32,690 nt of DNA from an uncultured Bacilli bacterium (GTDB taxonomy: Bacteria; Bacillota_I; Bacilli_A; RFN20; CAG-449): NCBI GenBank assembly GCA_947627505.1, contig CANQWG010000014.1:1-32690 (forward strand). Reading direction: 5' to 3'. Positions 8,252-16,799 of the stretch are shown piece after piece; position 1 is the stretch's first letter; each line of letters begins with the position of its first letter. The notes below the pieces were generated by a model that saw only the letters and a list, made by a program, of their open reading frames with translations, made no database searches and had not been told where the DNA came from. Made by a program: the position numbers and the translations under genes.

Positions 8252-9127
8252 TTAAAATTTTAAAGCTTTAAGATAGTTTTGCACTTTCTCTTTCAAATCA
8301 TTTCGGTCAAGAGCAAAATCAATCGTGGCTTTTACAAAGCCGAATTTATCGCCGACATCGTATCTTTCACCTTCAAAACGGCAAGCGTAGATCTTTTCGC
8401 TTTCCAAGAGGCGCTTTAAAGCATCTGTCAATTGAATTTCGTTACCCTTGCCGGGTTTTTGGGTTTTCAATAATTCAAATATTTTCGGAGTTAAAACATA
8501 GCGACCCAAAACAGCTTCACAAGAAGGCGCTTCTTCAACTTTTGGTTTTTCAACCATATTGGAAATTTCAAACAAATCGCTTACTTTTTCTTTAGGAGTC
8601 ACAATGCCATATTTAGAAACATCATTTTGATCGACTTTTTGAACTCCAAGAATCGAAGAATTCGTTTTTTCGTATGCTTTAATTAACTGTTTTAAAGATG
8701 GTTCTCCATGACGATTAATCACTAAATCATCGCCTAACAACACGGCAAAAGGTTCGTCTCTTACAAAGGATTCACCACACATAATCGCATGGCCTAAACC
8801 TTTGGGTTCTTTTTGGCTGACAAAATAAACATTAGCCATTTCAGCAATATCGCGAAGCATTTTCACTTCTTCATTTTTACCGCTTTCTTTTAAACGTGTT
8901 TCTAGTTCATAACTGACATCGAAGTGTTTCTCAATCGAAGTTTTATTGCTATTAGTAACAATCAAAATTTCTTCAATACCTGACTGACGCGCCTCTTCAA
9001 CAATATATTGAATTGTCGGAATATCAATTATCGGAAGCATTTCTTTAGGAAGTGCTTTAGTTGCAGGTAAAAAACGAGTACCGAGACCTGCCGCGGGTAT
9101 AATCGCTTTTCTTACTTTATAATTCAT
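8252..9127 (-). CDS. galU: UTP-glucose-1-phosphate uridylyltransferase
   Basis: Makes UDP-glucose from UTP and glucose-1-phosphate, the precursor for glycolipids, teichoic acid sugars and exopolysaccharide. The 291-residue cytoplasmic enzyme begins with the nucleotidyltransferase motif GLGTRFLPATKALPKEMLP (14-32), then IQYIVEEA, the metal/nucleotide segment VLLGDDLV and MVEKP. This layout is the standard bacterial GalU/GtaB form. GAGGTGG precedes ATG. It reads toward nifJ, with only an inverted repeat between them, so co-transcription is possible, but no functional link is evident. Confidence 0.95.
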   Translation of the reverse strand: MNYKVRKAIIPAAGLGTRFLPATKALPKEMLPIIDIPTIQYIVEEARQSGIEEILIVTNSNKTSIEKHFDVSYELETRLKESGKNEEVKMLRDIAEMANVYFVSQKEPKGLGHAIMCGESFVRDEPFAVLLGDDLVINRHGEPSLKQLIKAYEKTNSSILGVQKVDQNDVSKYGIVTPKEKVSDLFEISNMVEKPKVEEAPSCEAVLGRYVLTPKIFELLKTQKPGKGNEIQLTDALKRLLESEKIYACRFEGERYDVGDKFGFVKATIDFALDRNDLKEKVQNYLKALKF

Positions 9128-9193
9128 ATTTCCACCTCGTTTATATCATAATACATCAAGAAAGACTTTTCCATCCTATAATTTTGAAAAGCC

Positions 9194-9223
9194 TTGCTAA
9201 ACGAGTTTATTTTATTGTAAAAT
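9194..9223 (+). promoter_or_regulatory. Candidate promoter of the Crh/HPr-like gene
   Basis: TTGCTA (9194-9199) and TAAAAT (9218-9223) are 18 bases apart, placing transcription start just before the AGGAGG at 9233-9238. The -35 is only a partial match. Confidence 0.35.
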
Positions 9224-9246
9224 TTTAATGTTAGGAGGTGGTCAAA

Positions 9247-9510
9247 GTGATTAAAATTGAAGGCAAAGTCAATAATCCTCTCGGTCTTACCTCGCGACTG
9301 TCCGCAGATTTAGTCGCTGAGGCCAATCGATACAAATGTGCTTCGACGCTAGTAATCAACGACGAACGAGCCGATCTTAAATCGATTATGAATGTTATGG
9401 CACTCATCATCGTGAGTGGTACATCCTTCACAATTGAATTAGAGGGCGAAGATGAAAGTATCGCCGCTACCAAATTTGAAAGTTTATTAACATCGTTGAA
9501 ATTAAAATAA
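9247..9510 (+). CDS. HPr-fold protein without the active-site histidine (Crh-like)
   Basis: The 87-residue protein has the HPr fold of the sugar phosphotransferase system. I chose the GTG at 9247, eight bases after AGGAGG; an in-frame GTG at 9238 overlaps that site. Numbered from 9247 the motif positions align exactly with HPr: the usual GLHAR is GLTSR here, so His15 (phosphorylated by enzyme I) is Thr15, while Arg17 and the regulatory Ser46 in LKSIM are kept. B. subtilis Crh, with Gln15 and Ser46, is the known precedent: it cannot pass phosphate to sugars but, when phosphorylated on Ser46 by HPr kinase, helps CcpA in catabolite repression. A Crh-like regulatory role is therefore the likeliest reading. 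No HPr kinase, CcpA or enzyme I gene lies in the window. Confidence 0.85.
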   Translation: MIKIEGKVNNPLGLTSRLSADLVAEANRYKCASTLVINDERADLKSIMNVMALIIVSGTSFTIELEGEDESIAATKFESLLTSLKLK

Positions 9511-9559
9511 TATAGAATGTTTAAGTTCGCATTATTCATACCATTAAATGGGTGAAATT

Positions 9560-10579
9560 ATGCGGACTTTTTTAAATATCAATCTTGAGAATATGAAGAA
9601 TAACTTTCTTTATTTACGCAAGAAATCCGGAAAAGACATCATCGCTGTAGTGAAAAGCAATGCTTATGGTCACGGACTTATAGAATGTTCTAAATTATTT
9701 TCTTCTTTGGGCGCAACAATGTTAGCGGTCACCACATTCGAAGAAGCCATTTCAATCAGAAAAAATTTAATTCAAACTCCAATACTCCTATTTGAACCGG
9801 CAACCGAATTAAATATTCTTTATAGTTATCGAATAACTCTTTCAATTTCATCAATAGAATATTTAGAAGAACTTTCAAAAAGCCGCATTCCTTTTTCAAT
9901 TCATCTCGCTTTAGAAACCGGCTTCAATCGTTTAGGCATTGTCGAAAAAGAGATCGATAAAGCAATTTCAATCATTAAAAATAGTCATTTAAATCTCAAA
10001 GGCATTTATACTCATTTTGCCGATGAAAACAAGTTTGATGAACAATATCAAACTTTTAAACGCATGCTTCAAAAATTTAAAGACTACCATTCTTTAATTA
10101 TCCACACTTCATCATCATACTTTATCGAAAAATTGATTCCCGAAACGAACGCATGTCGAATCGGATTATATCTTTATGGTATCAGTTCTCAATATTCGGA
10201 TTTAAAACCTTGTCTAGAATGTTTTGCGCCAATATATCGAATAAAGCCCGTTAGCGAAAAAGAAACGGTAGGATATGATCAACTTGGTGTATGCCAAAGT
10301 CACGGAAACGTCATCACGATACCTTTAGGATATAGCGATGGGTGGAATTCCAAACGAAAGACCATCGCTTATCAAGAAGATTACTTACCGCAAATCGGCA
10401 AAACTTGCATGGATCACATGATGTTTTTTTCGCGTGAAGTTCTCGACCCTACAAAACCACTTGAAATCATCGGACCACACATTAAAGTGATCGATTTAGC
10501 CAAGTTATACAACATTTCCCCACACGAAATCTTAGCGACTTTAAGTCCCCGATTAAAAAGAAATTATTATAGAGTTTAA
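9560..10579 (+). CDS. alr: Alanine racemase
   Basis: PLP enzyme interconverting L- and D-alanine, giving D-alanine for peptidoglycan. The ATG at 9560 is preferred, since GGGTGA precedes it and the sequence starts at once with the family opening; an ATG at 9548 would put this ribosome site inside the gene. In the resulting 339 residues, the PLP lysine is K32 in VVKSNAYGHG, the other-face catalytic tyrosine is probably Y239 in VGYDQLG, and the C-terminal domain has IPLGYSDGW and IGKTCMDHMMF. It is a little shorter than the usual 360-390 residues, mainly through a trimmed N terminus and loops, but no key motif is missing. It lies 49 bases after the Crh-like gene and may be cotranscribed with it. 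Confidence 0.93.
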   Translation: MRTFLNINLENMKNNFLYLRKKSGKDIIAVVKSNAYGHGLIECSKLFSSLGATMLAVTTFEEAISIRKNLIQTPILLFEPATELNILYSYRITLSISSIEYLEELSKSRIPFSIHLALETGFNRLGIVEKEIDKAISIIKNSHLNLKGIYTHFADENKFDEQYQTFKRMLQKFKDYHSLIIHTSSSYFIEKLIPETNACRIGLYLYGISSQYSDLKPCLECFAPIYRIKPVSEKETVGYDQLGVCQSHGNVITIPLGYSDGWNSKRKTIAYQEDYLPQIGKTCMDHMMFFSREVLDPTKPLEIIGPHIKVIDLAKLYNISPHEILATLSPRLKRNYYRV

Positions 10580-10654
10580 ATTGATATTTAAAAAAATTCA
10601 GTGTGAGAAAATTTGACTACTTAAAATAAGTTTGTTTCCAATGTATTTAAACTA

Positions 10655-10685
10655 AAAATAGCGAGAAAAACTTTCTCGCTATTTT
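10655..10685. terminator. Bidirectional terminator between alr and the surface-protein operon
   Basis: AAAATAGCGAGAAA (10655-10668) pairs perfectly with TTTCTCGCTATTTT (10672-10685) around a three-base loop, with A and T flanks suited to both strands. Confidence 0.88.
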
Positions 10686-10717
10686 CTTAAATGGCTAAAC
10701 ATACTTTGATATTGACT

Positions 10718-13636
10718 TTACGCCAATGAGAATCTAAATCTTAATAAATTATTATTGTAGTTTGTATAAACCACTTTCATAATATATGTCTCGCCTTCAT
10801 TGAGGCATAAATCTTCGCCTTCACTGGTTTTTGTAATTGAATCCTTATTCGTCCATTGATCAAATAGTGTCACTGCATCGCCATCCACTTTATAAAGTTC
10901 AATATTGACTGATCTTAAGAATTCCATTTTGTTAACATTGCCACCGCTAACAGTGAATTTAAAATATTCATAGACGTTAGTGTATCCCATAACATCAGTT
11001 GTAACATAATTTTCACTTACAAAATTACTGAATTCTATTTCATGTGGTTCCTCCATTGTAGAAGTACTCGTTATCTCTGTAATCTTAAATTGTATTGAAT
11101 ATGTACAATGCACAAAACTGCTAGAACTTTCACCCATAAATTTAAAACTATAGTAGTTATCAGCTTTTAAAGATAAATAAATTCCTGCTGTACCACTACT
11201 TGTTGAAATATATGGATAGCCGGAAGAATTGGTGCCAGAATAACCTATTTCACTAACTCTAGACGAATTTTCACTTTCGTTTCCTATGTAAGCATATATC
11301 GGATTACTGTAGCTTAACCCGGTGACTTCTAATTCTACAACCATATCGTGAGAAGGCACTAAAGAATAATATACTGCCGAGAATGTAGAAGTATAAGAAG
11401 CGCTGTAACTTGTTCTAATATTTTCATGAATACCGGCATTCCAATCGACATCAGTCAACTGATCAAGCTGAATTTCAATACCATTATTTTTGCTAGCTCC
11501 TTTAGGAGTTTGATCTAAGACAATCGTGCATTCACCGCTTGATGGTCTTCCGGCGACTGCACCAAATGTAATAGTATATGTTTCGCCTTTTTGTAATCCA
11601 CTTAAATCAAAATATTTATTGTTAGTTGAAGCAGAAACCGAAGCATTTGATAAGATTACAGTCTCATCAGAAGCAACCATTGATACTTGCGGTGAGAAAA
11701 CACACTCGATGGTCATTCTTATATCCTTTTCATCAATATTATGGGTATAAGTAAAATACCTTTTATAATTTGAGGAACCGACTCTTGCATCAACTTGTTG
11801 CTGATATTGAATCGTCTGTATTTCGTCTTCACTATCGCCATCGATAGTTCGTAGCGCAACGTTCATTTCTCCATAAGAATAAGTGCTTTCCGTAGCGGCC
11901 TTAAAGATGTAAGTTTTGCCTTGTTCCAATTGATATCCGATTGAAAATCTGTTGCCGTAGGCACTATCGTCATCTTTAGTTAAATAAGTAGTCTCATCTA
12001 ACGTCCCATCGGCTTCTAATTCATATAAATATGCAATATTGTCTGAGTAACTATCGGTTTTAATGTCCGTAAAATAATATACGTCAGTAACTTGCGGTGT
12101 ATATTTAAAATAGAATGCTTTAAATCCATCGGCGCTTGTGGTACGACTATAAACTTGTCCTAATACAAGCGGTGTTGCCGATTGATAATCGTGTCCATCA
12201 TCACTGGAATATTCAGAATATTTTGCATAATATGTGACATTTCCGGTGACAACGATCTCTTTGGTTTGAAGTTTGGTATCTTCTTCAAAGGTATTAGAAC
12301 TATACCACCCTTCAAAATGATGTTGTTCATCAAAGGTAGGAATGTTTGAAAAAATTTGAATTTTTTTGTTTTCCCATTCGCTAATAACATACGGTTCGCT
12401 AGAGGTATATGTAGTATCATCGATAGTCAAAGAGCCTCCATTAGGATCAAAAGTAATATCGTATTTTAAAGAATCAGTGCACACAAGATAATTATCGCGG
12501 AAAACGTAATTCATATTGCCCACTTGAACATTTTGCCATTGTGCTTTAGATCCTTCATATTTAAATTCTTGAAGATTAAGTGACGCGACAAATGTCCCTT
12601 CCGGAATAGAGGCAACTTCTGTCCCAATGATAAGACTTTCTAATTCTTCAACCGATTTTAAAATATCGATATTCGCTGATTCCAAGGCGATTGATTCATA
12701 TCGCACACGTTTTAATCCGCTCATGTTGGCTACCGCGCTTAATGAGTTAGTTCCATAACCATCCAAGGCGATTGTCTTAAGATTTTTCGGAAATGTAAAA
12801 TCTTCGATTTTATCGCAATTTCTAAAGGCGTATTTTTCAAAAGAAACAATCGTATCCGGTAAACTAACACTAGAAAGAGTGTTTGCAGCACTATAAAAGC
12901 CACTGCTTGCTACCGTATCAACAACGCCATAATCACTGGCAACGTACCTCTCTCCGCTTTTAAAGTTACCAGCATAAGGCATTACTATCGCTTCTTGTAT
13001 TGAATCGGTTGCTGCCGCAACGCTATAGTGACCTTCAGACGTCAGGGTGTAAGTTAAATTGGGATCTTCTCCCTGTTCCATTAAAATAACACCCATTACA
13101 TTTGCGTTGATTGACTTATAAAATTCCCCTACTCTTACTGTTACTTTTAAGGTATCCAACCAATGATCTTCCGGAATATTATTCATGGTGTATGTAATAA
13201 AATAATGATAACTATTACCATAATCGCTAGGATTGTAGACAGTATCACCATCGTTCAATGAAGAATAAGCTTTAGTTAAATGATATACTTCCTTTTCTTT
13301 AGAAATCGTGTTTGAAATACCTTGATACATCGTTCTAGTAAATGAAGCGTTGACATCCAAAGTCGAAATAGCCGCAAAAAAGCGAATTGATCGTTTTCCT
13401 TCATTTTCTTCTGAAACTTGAACTCCTACATAAGGATCGATATTTTTGGTATCTTTAGAAGTAACAACTTTTGAGCCATCCGCTAACTGAAGCGCATTTC
13501 CAAATCCAAAGGAAGAATCACTGTTTTCGTTATCGAAATTTTCTTCATTAGAAGAGATATTAATGTAACTACCCCATGTAATGGCACTGATTACTAATCC
13601 AAGGCTGAGAGCAATTATTAAATCTTTCTTTTTCAT
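10718..13636 (-). CDS. Large secreted/anchored surface protein: LRR, InlB-type B-repeat and PPC-like modules
   Basis: Predicted 972-residue extracellular protein. Residues 5-25 are a hydrophobic signal or membrane anchor, without a lipobox. About 205-385 contain BspA/LRR_5-like leucine-rich repeats (VSLPDTIVSFEKYAFRNCDK is one unit). About 392-474 are an InlB B-repeat (Listeria-Bacteroides repeat), with FDPNGG, FEGWY and TYYAKY. From about 485 to the end come three or four beta-sandwich modules resembling bacterial pre-peptidase C-terminal (PPC) domains, each with a KAFYFKYTPQ- or YIFKA-like phrase. No LPXTG sorting signal is present, so the N-terminal helix may hold it. AAGGAGGG precedes ATG. 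It is second in an operon with the lipoprotein 19 bases upstream. Such modules usually serve adhesion or glycan binding; the ligand is unknown. Confidence 0.8.
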   Translation of the reverse strand: MKKKDLIIALSLGLVISAITWGSYINISSNEENFDNENSDSSFGFGNALQLADGSKVVTSKDTKNIDPYVGVQVSEENEGKRSIRFFAAISTLDVNASFTRTMYQGISNTISKEKEVYHLTKAYSSLNDGDTVYNPSDYGNSYHYFITYTMNNIPEDHWLDTLKVTVRVGEFYKSINANVMGVILMEQGEDPNLTYTLTSEGHYSVAAATDSIQEAIVMPYAGNFKSGERYVASDYGVVDTVASSGFYSAANTLSSVSLPDTIVSFEKYAFRNCDKIEDFTFPKNLKTIALDGYGTNSLSAVANMSGLKRVRYESIALESANIDILKSVEELESLIIGTEVASIPEGTFVASLNLQEFKYEGSKAQWQNVQVGNMNYVFRDNYLVCTDSLKYDITFDPNGGSLTIDDTTYTSSEPYVISEWENKKIQIFSNIPTFDEQHHFEGWYSSNTFEEDTKLQTKEIVVTGNVTYYAKYSEYSSDDGHDYQSATPLVLGQVYSRTTSADGFKAFYFKYTPQVTDVYYFTDIKTDSYSDNIAYLYELEADGTLDETTYLTKDDDSAYGNRFSIGYQLEQGKTYIFKAATESTYSYGEMNVALRTIDGDSEDEIQTIQYQQQVDARVGSSNYKRYFTYTHNIDEKDIRMTIECVFSPQVSMVASDETVILSNASVSASTNNKYFDLSGLQKGETYTITFGAVAGRPSSGECTIVLDQTPKGASKNNGIEIQLDQLTDVDWNAGIHENIRTSYSASYTSTFSAVYYSLVPSHDMVVELEVTGLSYSNPIYAYIGNESENSSRVSEIGYSGTNSSGYPYISTSSGTAGIYLSLKADNYYSFKFMGESSSSFVHCTYSIQFKITEITSTSTMEEPHEIEFSNFVSENYVTTDVMGYTNVYEYFKFTVSGGNVNKMEFLRSVNIELYKVDGDAVTLFDQWTNKDSITKTSEGEDLCLNEGETYIMKVVYTNYNNNLLRFRFSLA

Positions 13637-13655
13637 TTTTTATCCCTCCTTGTGC

Positions 13656-15017
13656 TTAAAAGTTTTCTGAAGCACTATTATCATTCCAGTCGCCCGGATT
13701 ATCTGCTTCTTCCAATGATTTCAATTGTGAAAAGTCAAAATCAATAACCGTCGAGTTCAAATTGCTGAATTCAATAGTTACTTTCCCGCTTTCATCACTA
13801 CTCATTTCATAATCAAATTCAATTGTTTTTAAATGATTATCTGTATCTAATTTAACAGAAAGGCTTTTAGCGTATTTCGCATATTCAATCGCTTTGTCGT
13901 CTTTAGCAAGTAACTTAGCCACAGCAGAAACAAGGCTCTCATTTTCAAGCATTAAATCATACGCTTCAAAAACTCCCTCTCCCTTGCTTTCCAATAATTC
14001 CAAAGCAAAATCTTCGCCATACACAGGTACAAAATCGCGATATTCATTATTTACAAGCTCACCACGAACAAGTTCTTCATTGACATAGGTGTATTTATAT
14101 AATTTGTCTTCGACGCTTGCAACGCCAAAAGACACAGCATCATCGTAATTGACGTCTGCAAAAAAAGCATCATCGCCATATTTATACTCATAATTTAAAT
14201 CTTGGTCAACGCCATCTTTTTTAATTAAATAAGAAGCCGTAAAAGATTGTTCTTTCAATTCTTCAAAAGCTACTTTCAAAGTGTCATGAGCCGCCTCTTT
14301 AACACACGGCACCGGTTTTTCGGGAAGAACAACTTCATTACCTTTTAAAGCGACATCATATTGATATTGATTAGTCGCGGTTATGACTGCAATACTTGCG
14401 ACTTCATCGTCTTGAACGATTAATTTTAATGATTCGATCTCCTCTTCAAATGGTGCTACAAAAATCGAAGCACTCGCTACTTTATCATCATTTAAAACAA
14501 AAACATCGTCAACGAACGAGAAATCAGAAACCACCAAATTATCAAACGGATTTTGACATTGACTCCAACTTGAAAAATCGCTAGATGGCATCTCCTGAAT
14601 TTGATTATTTATCGTTAAAAAATAAGAAACAGGCTGACCATCTTTGTTAAAATAAGCTTTTTCAGTTTCTTGACCATCATCGATAATTTTAATACCGACA
14701 ACATTCTCTCCAAAATTAATGGCAATCTGCTTTTTTTCTTGCGAATAAGCAAATCCCAATTGTCCTTGTAATGACGCAAGAGCTTGATCGCTTAAAGTGA
14801 TCTGTTCTGTGACACTAGAAGTTGAATCATTTTCTACACTTTCAGAATCACTAATAGACAAACTGCTGCTACTTACTTCTTGAGAAACATCTGAACTTTG
14901 AGACGTGCTAGACGACTGCCCCAAAGAAATTTCACTGTTAGAAGTGGTCTCTTCTTTGCCGCCACATGCGCTTAATACCAAAATAGCAAGTATCGGCACA
15001 ATACTTCTTTTCCTCAT
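13656..15017 (-). CDS. Ser-rich lipoprotein of unknown function
   Basis: A 453-residue lipoprotein. The signal ends in the lipobox LSAC with Cys18 as the lipidated residue, followed by a Ser/Glu-rich flexible linker to about residue 70. Two beta-rich regions follow; the second (about 245-440) has the strand pattern of LolA/LppX-like lipid-binding domains and ends in a phrase (KVTIEFSNLNSTVIDF) like the ends of the repeats in the 17408-19450 lipoprotein. That similarity is by eye and the function is not known. AAGGAGG precedes ATG. It is the first gene of the operon that encodes the 972-residue surface protein and is read from a near-consensus promoter 28 bases upstream. Confidence 0.75.
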   Translation of the reverse strand: MRKRSIVPILAILVLSACGGKEETTSNSEISLGQSSSTSQSSDVSQEVSSSSLSISDSESVENDSTSSVTEQITLSDQALASLQGQLGFAYSQEKKQIAINFGENVVGIKIIDDGQETEKAYFNKDGQPVSYFLTINNQIQEMPSSDFSSWSQCQNPFDNLVVSDFSFVDDVFVLNDDKVASASIFVAPFEEEIESLKLIVQDDEVASIAVITATNQYQYDVALKGNEVVLPEKPVPCVKEAAHDTLKVAFEELKEQSFTASYLIKKDGVDQDLNYEYKYGDDAFFADVNYDDAVSFGVASVEDKLYKYTYVNEELVRGELVNNEYRDFVPVYGEDFALELLESKGEGVFEAYDLMLENESLVSAVAKLLAKDDKAIEYAKYAKSLSVKLDTDNHLKTIEFDYEMSSDESGKVTIEFSNLNSTVIDFDFSQLKSLEEADNPGDWNDNSASENF

Positions 15018-15044
15018 AATTCCTCCTTTTTAAATTTTTTTATT

Positions 15045-15073
15045 ATTTTAATTTTTAATAATTCGCTTGTCAA
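15045..15073 (-). promoter_or_regulatory. Strong promoter of the lipoprotein/surface-protein operon
   Basis: On the minus strand TTGACA (15073-15068), exactly 17 bases, then TAAAAT (15050-15045), giving a start near 15038 and a short leader before AAGGAGG. Confidence 0.65.
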
Positions 15074-15172
15074 CTATAACTTATATTACTCTAATGTTTT
15101 CAGTGCATTATTTGTAATTTGTCTTGATAAGAAGATAATTTTATATCTTTTTTTATGTATACTTAATATTTA

Positions 15173-15226
15173 GCATTAGCAGATTTTGTGACCCACTGAC
15201 CAGGAAAGTTCCCGTGTCACTCATGC
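15173..15226. other. Compact structured intergenic element (possible small RNA)
   Basis: A locally GC-richer island in AT-rich DNA. GCAT (15173-15176) can pair with ATGC (15223-15226) and GTGAC (15188-15192) with GTCAC (15216-15220), enclosing GGA AAGT TCC. Read rightward, it is followed at once by a hairpin with a T run, the usual layout of a small RNA. I recognise no known riboswitch or SRP motif in it. Confidence 0.3.
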
Positions 15227-15262
15227 AAAAAAGAGAGTCGCCTTCACGACTCTCTCTTTTTC
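15227..15262. terminator. Terminator downstream of tRNA-Lys
   Basis: AGAGAGTCG (15232-15240) pairs with CGACTCTCT (15247-15255) around CCTTCA. Leftward it ends in six Ts and closes the tRNA unit; rightward it also ends in a T run and could close a transcript through 15173-15226. Confidence 0.75.
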
Positions 15263-15293
15263 AAAACAGCGATCATATCGCCGATTTAACCAA

Positions 15294-15370
<77 letters not shown>

Positions 15371-15381
15371 TTTGCCATAAT

Positions 15382-15410
15382 ATAGTACCTTAATTATGAC
15401 TTTAATTCAA
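15382..15410 (-). promoter_or_regulatory. Candidate promoter of tRNA-Lys
   Basis: On the minus strand TTGAAT (15410-15405), 17 bases, TACTAT (15387-15382), which ends 11 bases before the first tRNA base. It lies between the udk stop and the tRNA, so the tRNA can be made separately. Confidence 0.4.
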
Positions 15411-15434
15411 GATTTATTTTAAAATTGCTATCGT

Positions 15435-16052
15435 TCATTCTTTGATGATAGATTTAATATTTCTAATTAACATTTTGCAACCGACATCATGATGATAATC
15501 GTTAGGTATGATAATATCGGCATATCGTTTAGATGGATTTACAAAAAGATGATGCATAGGTTTTACCGTTTTCAGATATTGATTAATCACATTATCTAGG
15601 GTTCTGCCTCTTTCGTTAATATCACGTTGTAAGCGACGAATAAAACGAAGGTCGTCATCACAATCAACAAAAACTTTTATATCTGAAATATTCCTAATTT
15701 TTTCATCTTCAAGAGCTAAAATTCCTTCTAAAATAATGACTTTTTTAGGCTCAATATGCTCTGTTTCTTTTTTACGGGTGTAAGTCACAAAATCATACAA
15801 TGGTTTATCAATCGCTTCACCATTTAATAGTTTTTTTAAATCGCTAAGTAATAAGTCGTTTTCCAATGACGAAGGATGATCATAATTAGTAAGTCGCCGC
15901 TGTTCAAGTGAAATATCATCCTGACAACGATAATAGTCATCATGTTTAATAATTATCAAATCTTCATTTCCTAAAGCTTTAAAAATTTGTTCTACAACGG
16001 TCGTTTTACCTGAAGCGGAACCACCGGCAATAGTAATCAATACTGGCTTCAT
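15435..16052 (-). CDS. udk: Uridine kinase
   Basis: Phosphorylates uridine (and usually cytidine) to the monophosphate in pyrimidine salvage; cytoplasmic. The 205 residues match bacterial Udk length. The P-loop GGSASGKT is at 10-17; YDHPSS, the nucleoside-site phrase of the family, is near 58; the DFVTYTRKKE segment and FVDCDDDLRFIRRLQRDINERG lid region follow. GAGGAG precedes ATG at a slightly long distance. It sits a few kilobases from a cluster encoding a surface nuclease and an ABC importer, where salvage of imported nucleosides would make sense; that link is inference only. Confidence 0.93.
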   Translation of the reverse strand: MKPVLITIAGGSASGKTTVVEQIFKALGNEDLIIIKHDDYYRCQDDISLEQRRLTNYDHPSSLENDLLLSDLKKLLNGEAIDKPLYDFVTYTRKKETEHIEPKKVIILEGILALEDEKIRNISDIKVFVDCDDDLRFIRRLQRDINERGRTLDNVINQYLKTVKPMHHLFVNPSKRYADIIIPNDYHHDVGCKMLIRNIKSIIKE

Positions 16053-16197
16053 CTTTGATAACTCCTCTTAAAAAATAAATTAAGTTGGTTTAAAATGAAT
16101 CAAAATTTATTCATCTAAAACACACTTTTTTATTTTATCTTAAATCATGCCATAAAAAAAGAAGATGATGCAAACTGATAAAACATCTTTGATTAAC

Positions 16198-16222
16198 AAA
16201 AAGAGCACATTTTCATGTGCTC
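16198..16222 (-). terminator. Terminator of the PH-like gene pair
   Basis: GAGCACAT (16203-16210) and ATGTGCTC (16215-16222) pair perfectly around TTTC; on the minus strand the hairpin is followed by five Ts, six bases after the stop codon. Confidence 0.85.
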
Positions 16223-16227
16223 CAAAT

Positions 16228-16797
16228 TTATTGTTTGTTTGCCAAATTATATTTTATTTTTGCTAAAACTGCAGGGACAGAACTCATTATTTCTTCTGCA
16301 TCTTTTAATTTGGGTCTCAACTTAATAGGCTTAACTTTTCCAGCACTACCAACTGTTGAAATAGGATTATAATAATTGCGTTGTTGGGCATTAATCTTAA
16401 TGTAAAAGCCATTTCTTAAACTTAATAAACCAATTATCAAAGAAATTACAGCTAATGCAATACAGATCCACATTAATGGTTGCACTAATGGAAATTTAGA
16501 AAAAGCTTCGAGATTTTCAGCTTGTTTTGCCAAATTCGGAAGCTCAAAGAGAAAGTAGCCAACAAGACCATAAACTGCAGTTAAAATAAAACATAAGACA
16601 TTCACTGGTGTAACGTTAGTTTTTACAATGCCGACCTCATCTACTTTATATTCATGTCTTTTAATAATACGCTTGCTAGTAACCATACTAATAAAGCGTT
16701 TGTTAGTAATGGTAATATTACCTATGCCACCACCAAAGCTTTTAGCATAATTACGTTCGTAAATAATTTCTTCGCCTTTAGCTAGTACAAGACTCAT
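16228..16797 (-). CDS. Membrane protein with N-terminal PH-like domain
   Basis: A 189-residue protein. Residues about 1-65 look like a bacterial PH/GRAM-type fold, with GNITITNKRFISM, a phrase typical of the bPH group. Two membrane helices follow (about 68-85 and 107-126), then a basic cytosolic tail. The start has no Shine-Dalgarno; its ATG lies two bases after the stop of the preceding gene, so translation is probably coupled. It pairs with its neighbour, which has the same TNKR-IS phrase. Function unknown; a membrane-associated sensing or scaffolding role would be a guess. Confidence 0.65.
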   Translation of the reverse strand: MSLVLAKGEEIIYERNYAKSFGGGIGNITITNKRFISMVTSKRIIKRHEYKVDEVGIVKTNVTPVNVLCFILTAVYGLVGYFLFELPNLAKQAENLEAFSKFPLVQPLMWICIALAVISLIIGLLSLRNGFYIKINAQQRNYYNPISTVGSAGKVKPIKLRPKLKDAEEIMSSVPAVLAKIKYNLANKQ

Positions 16798-16799
16798 AA

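Noticed and set aside
15182-15226. Possible small SRP RNA, from GGTCAG- and GGAA-like phrases
   Set aside because: The diagnostic SRP apical loop (GGAAGG with AGCAGCC) is absent, and the helix is too short.
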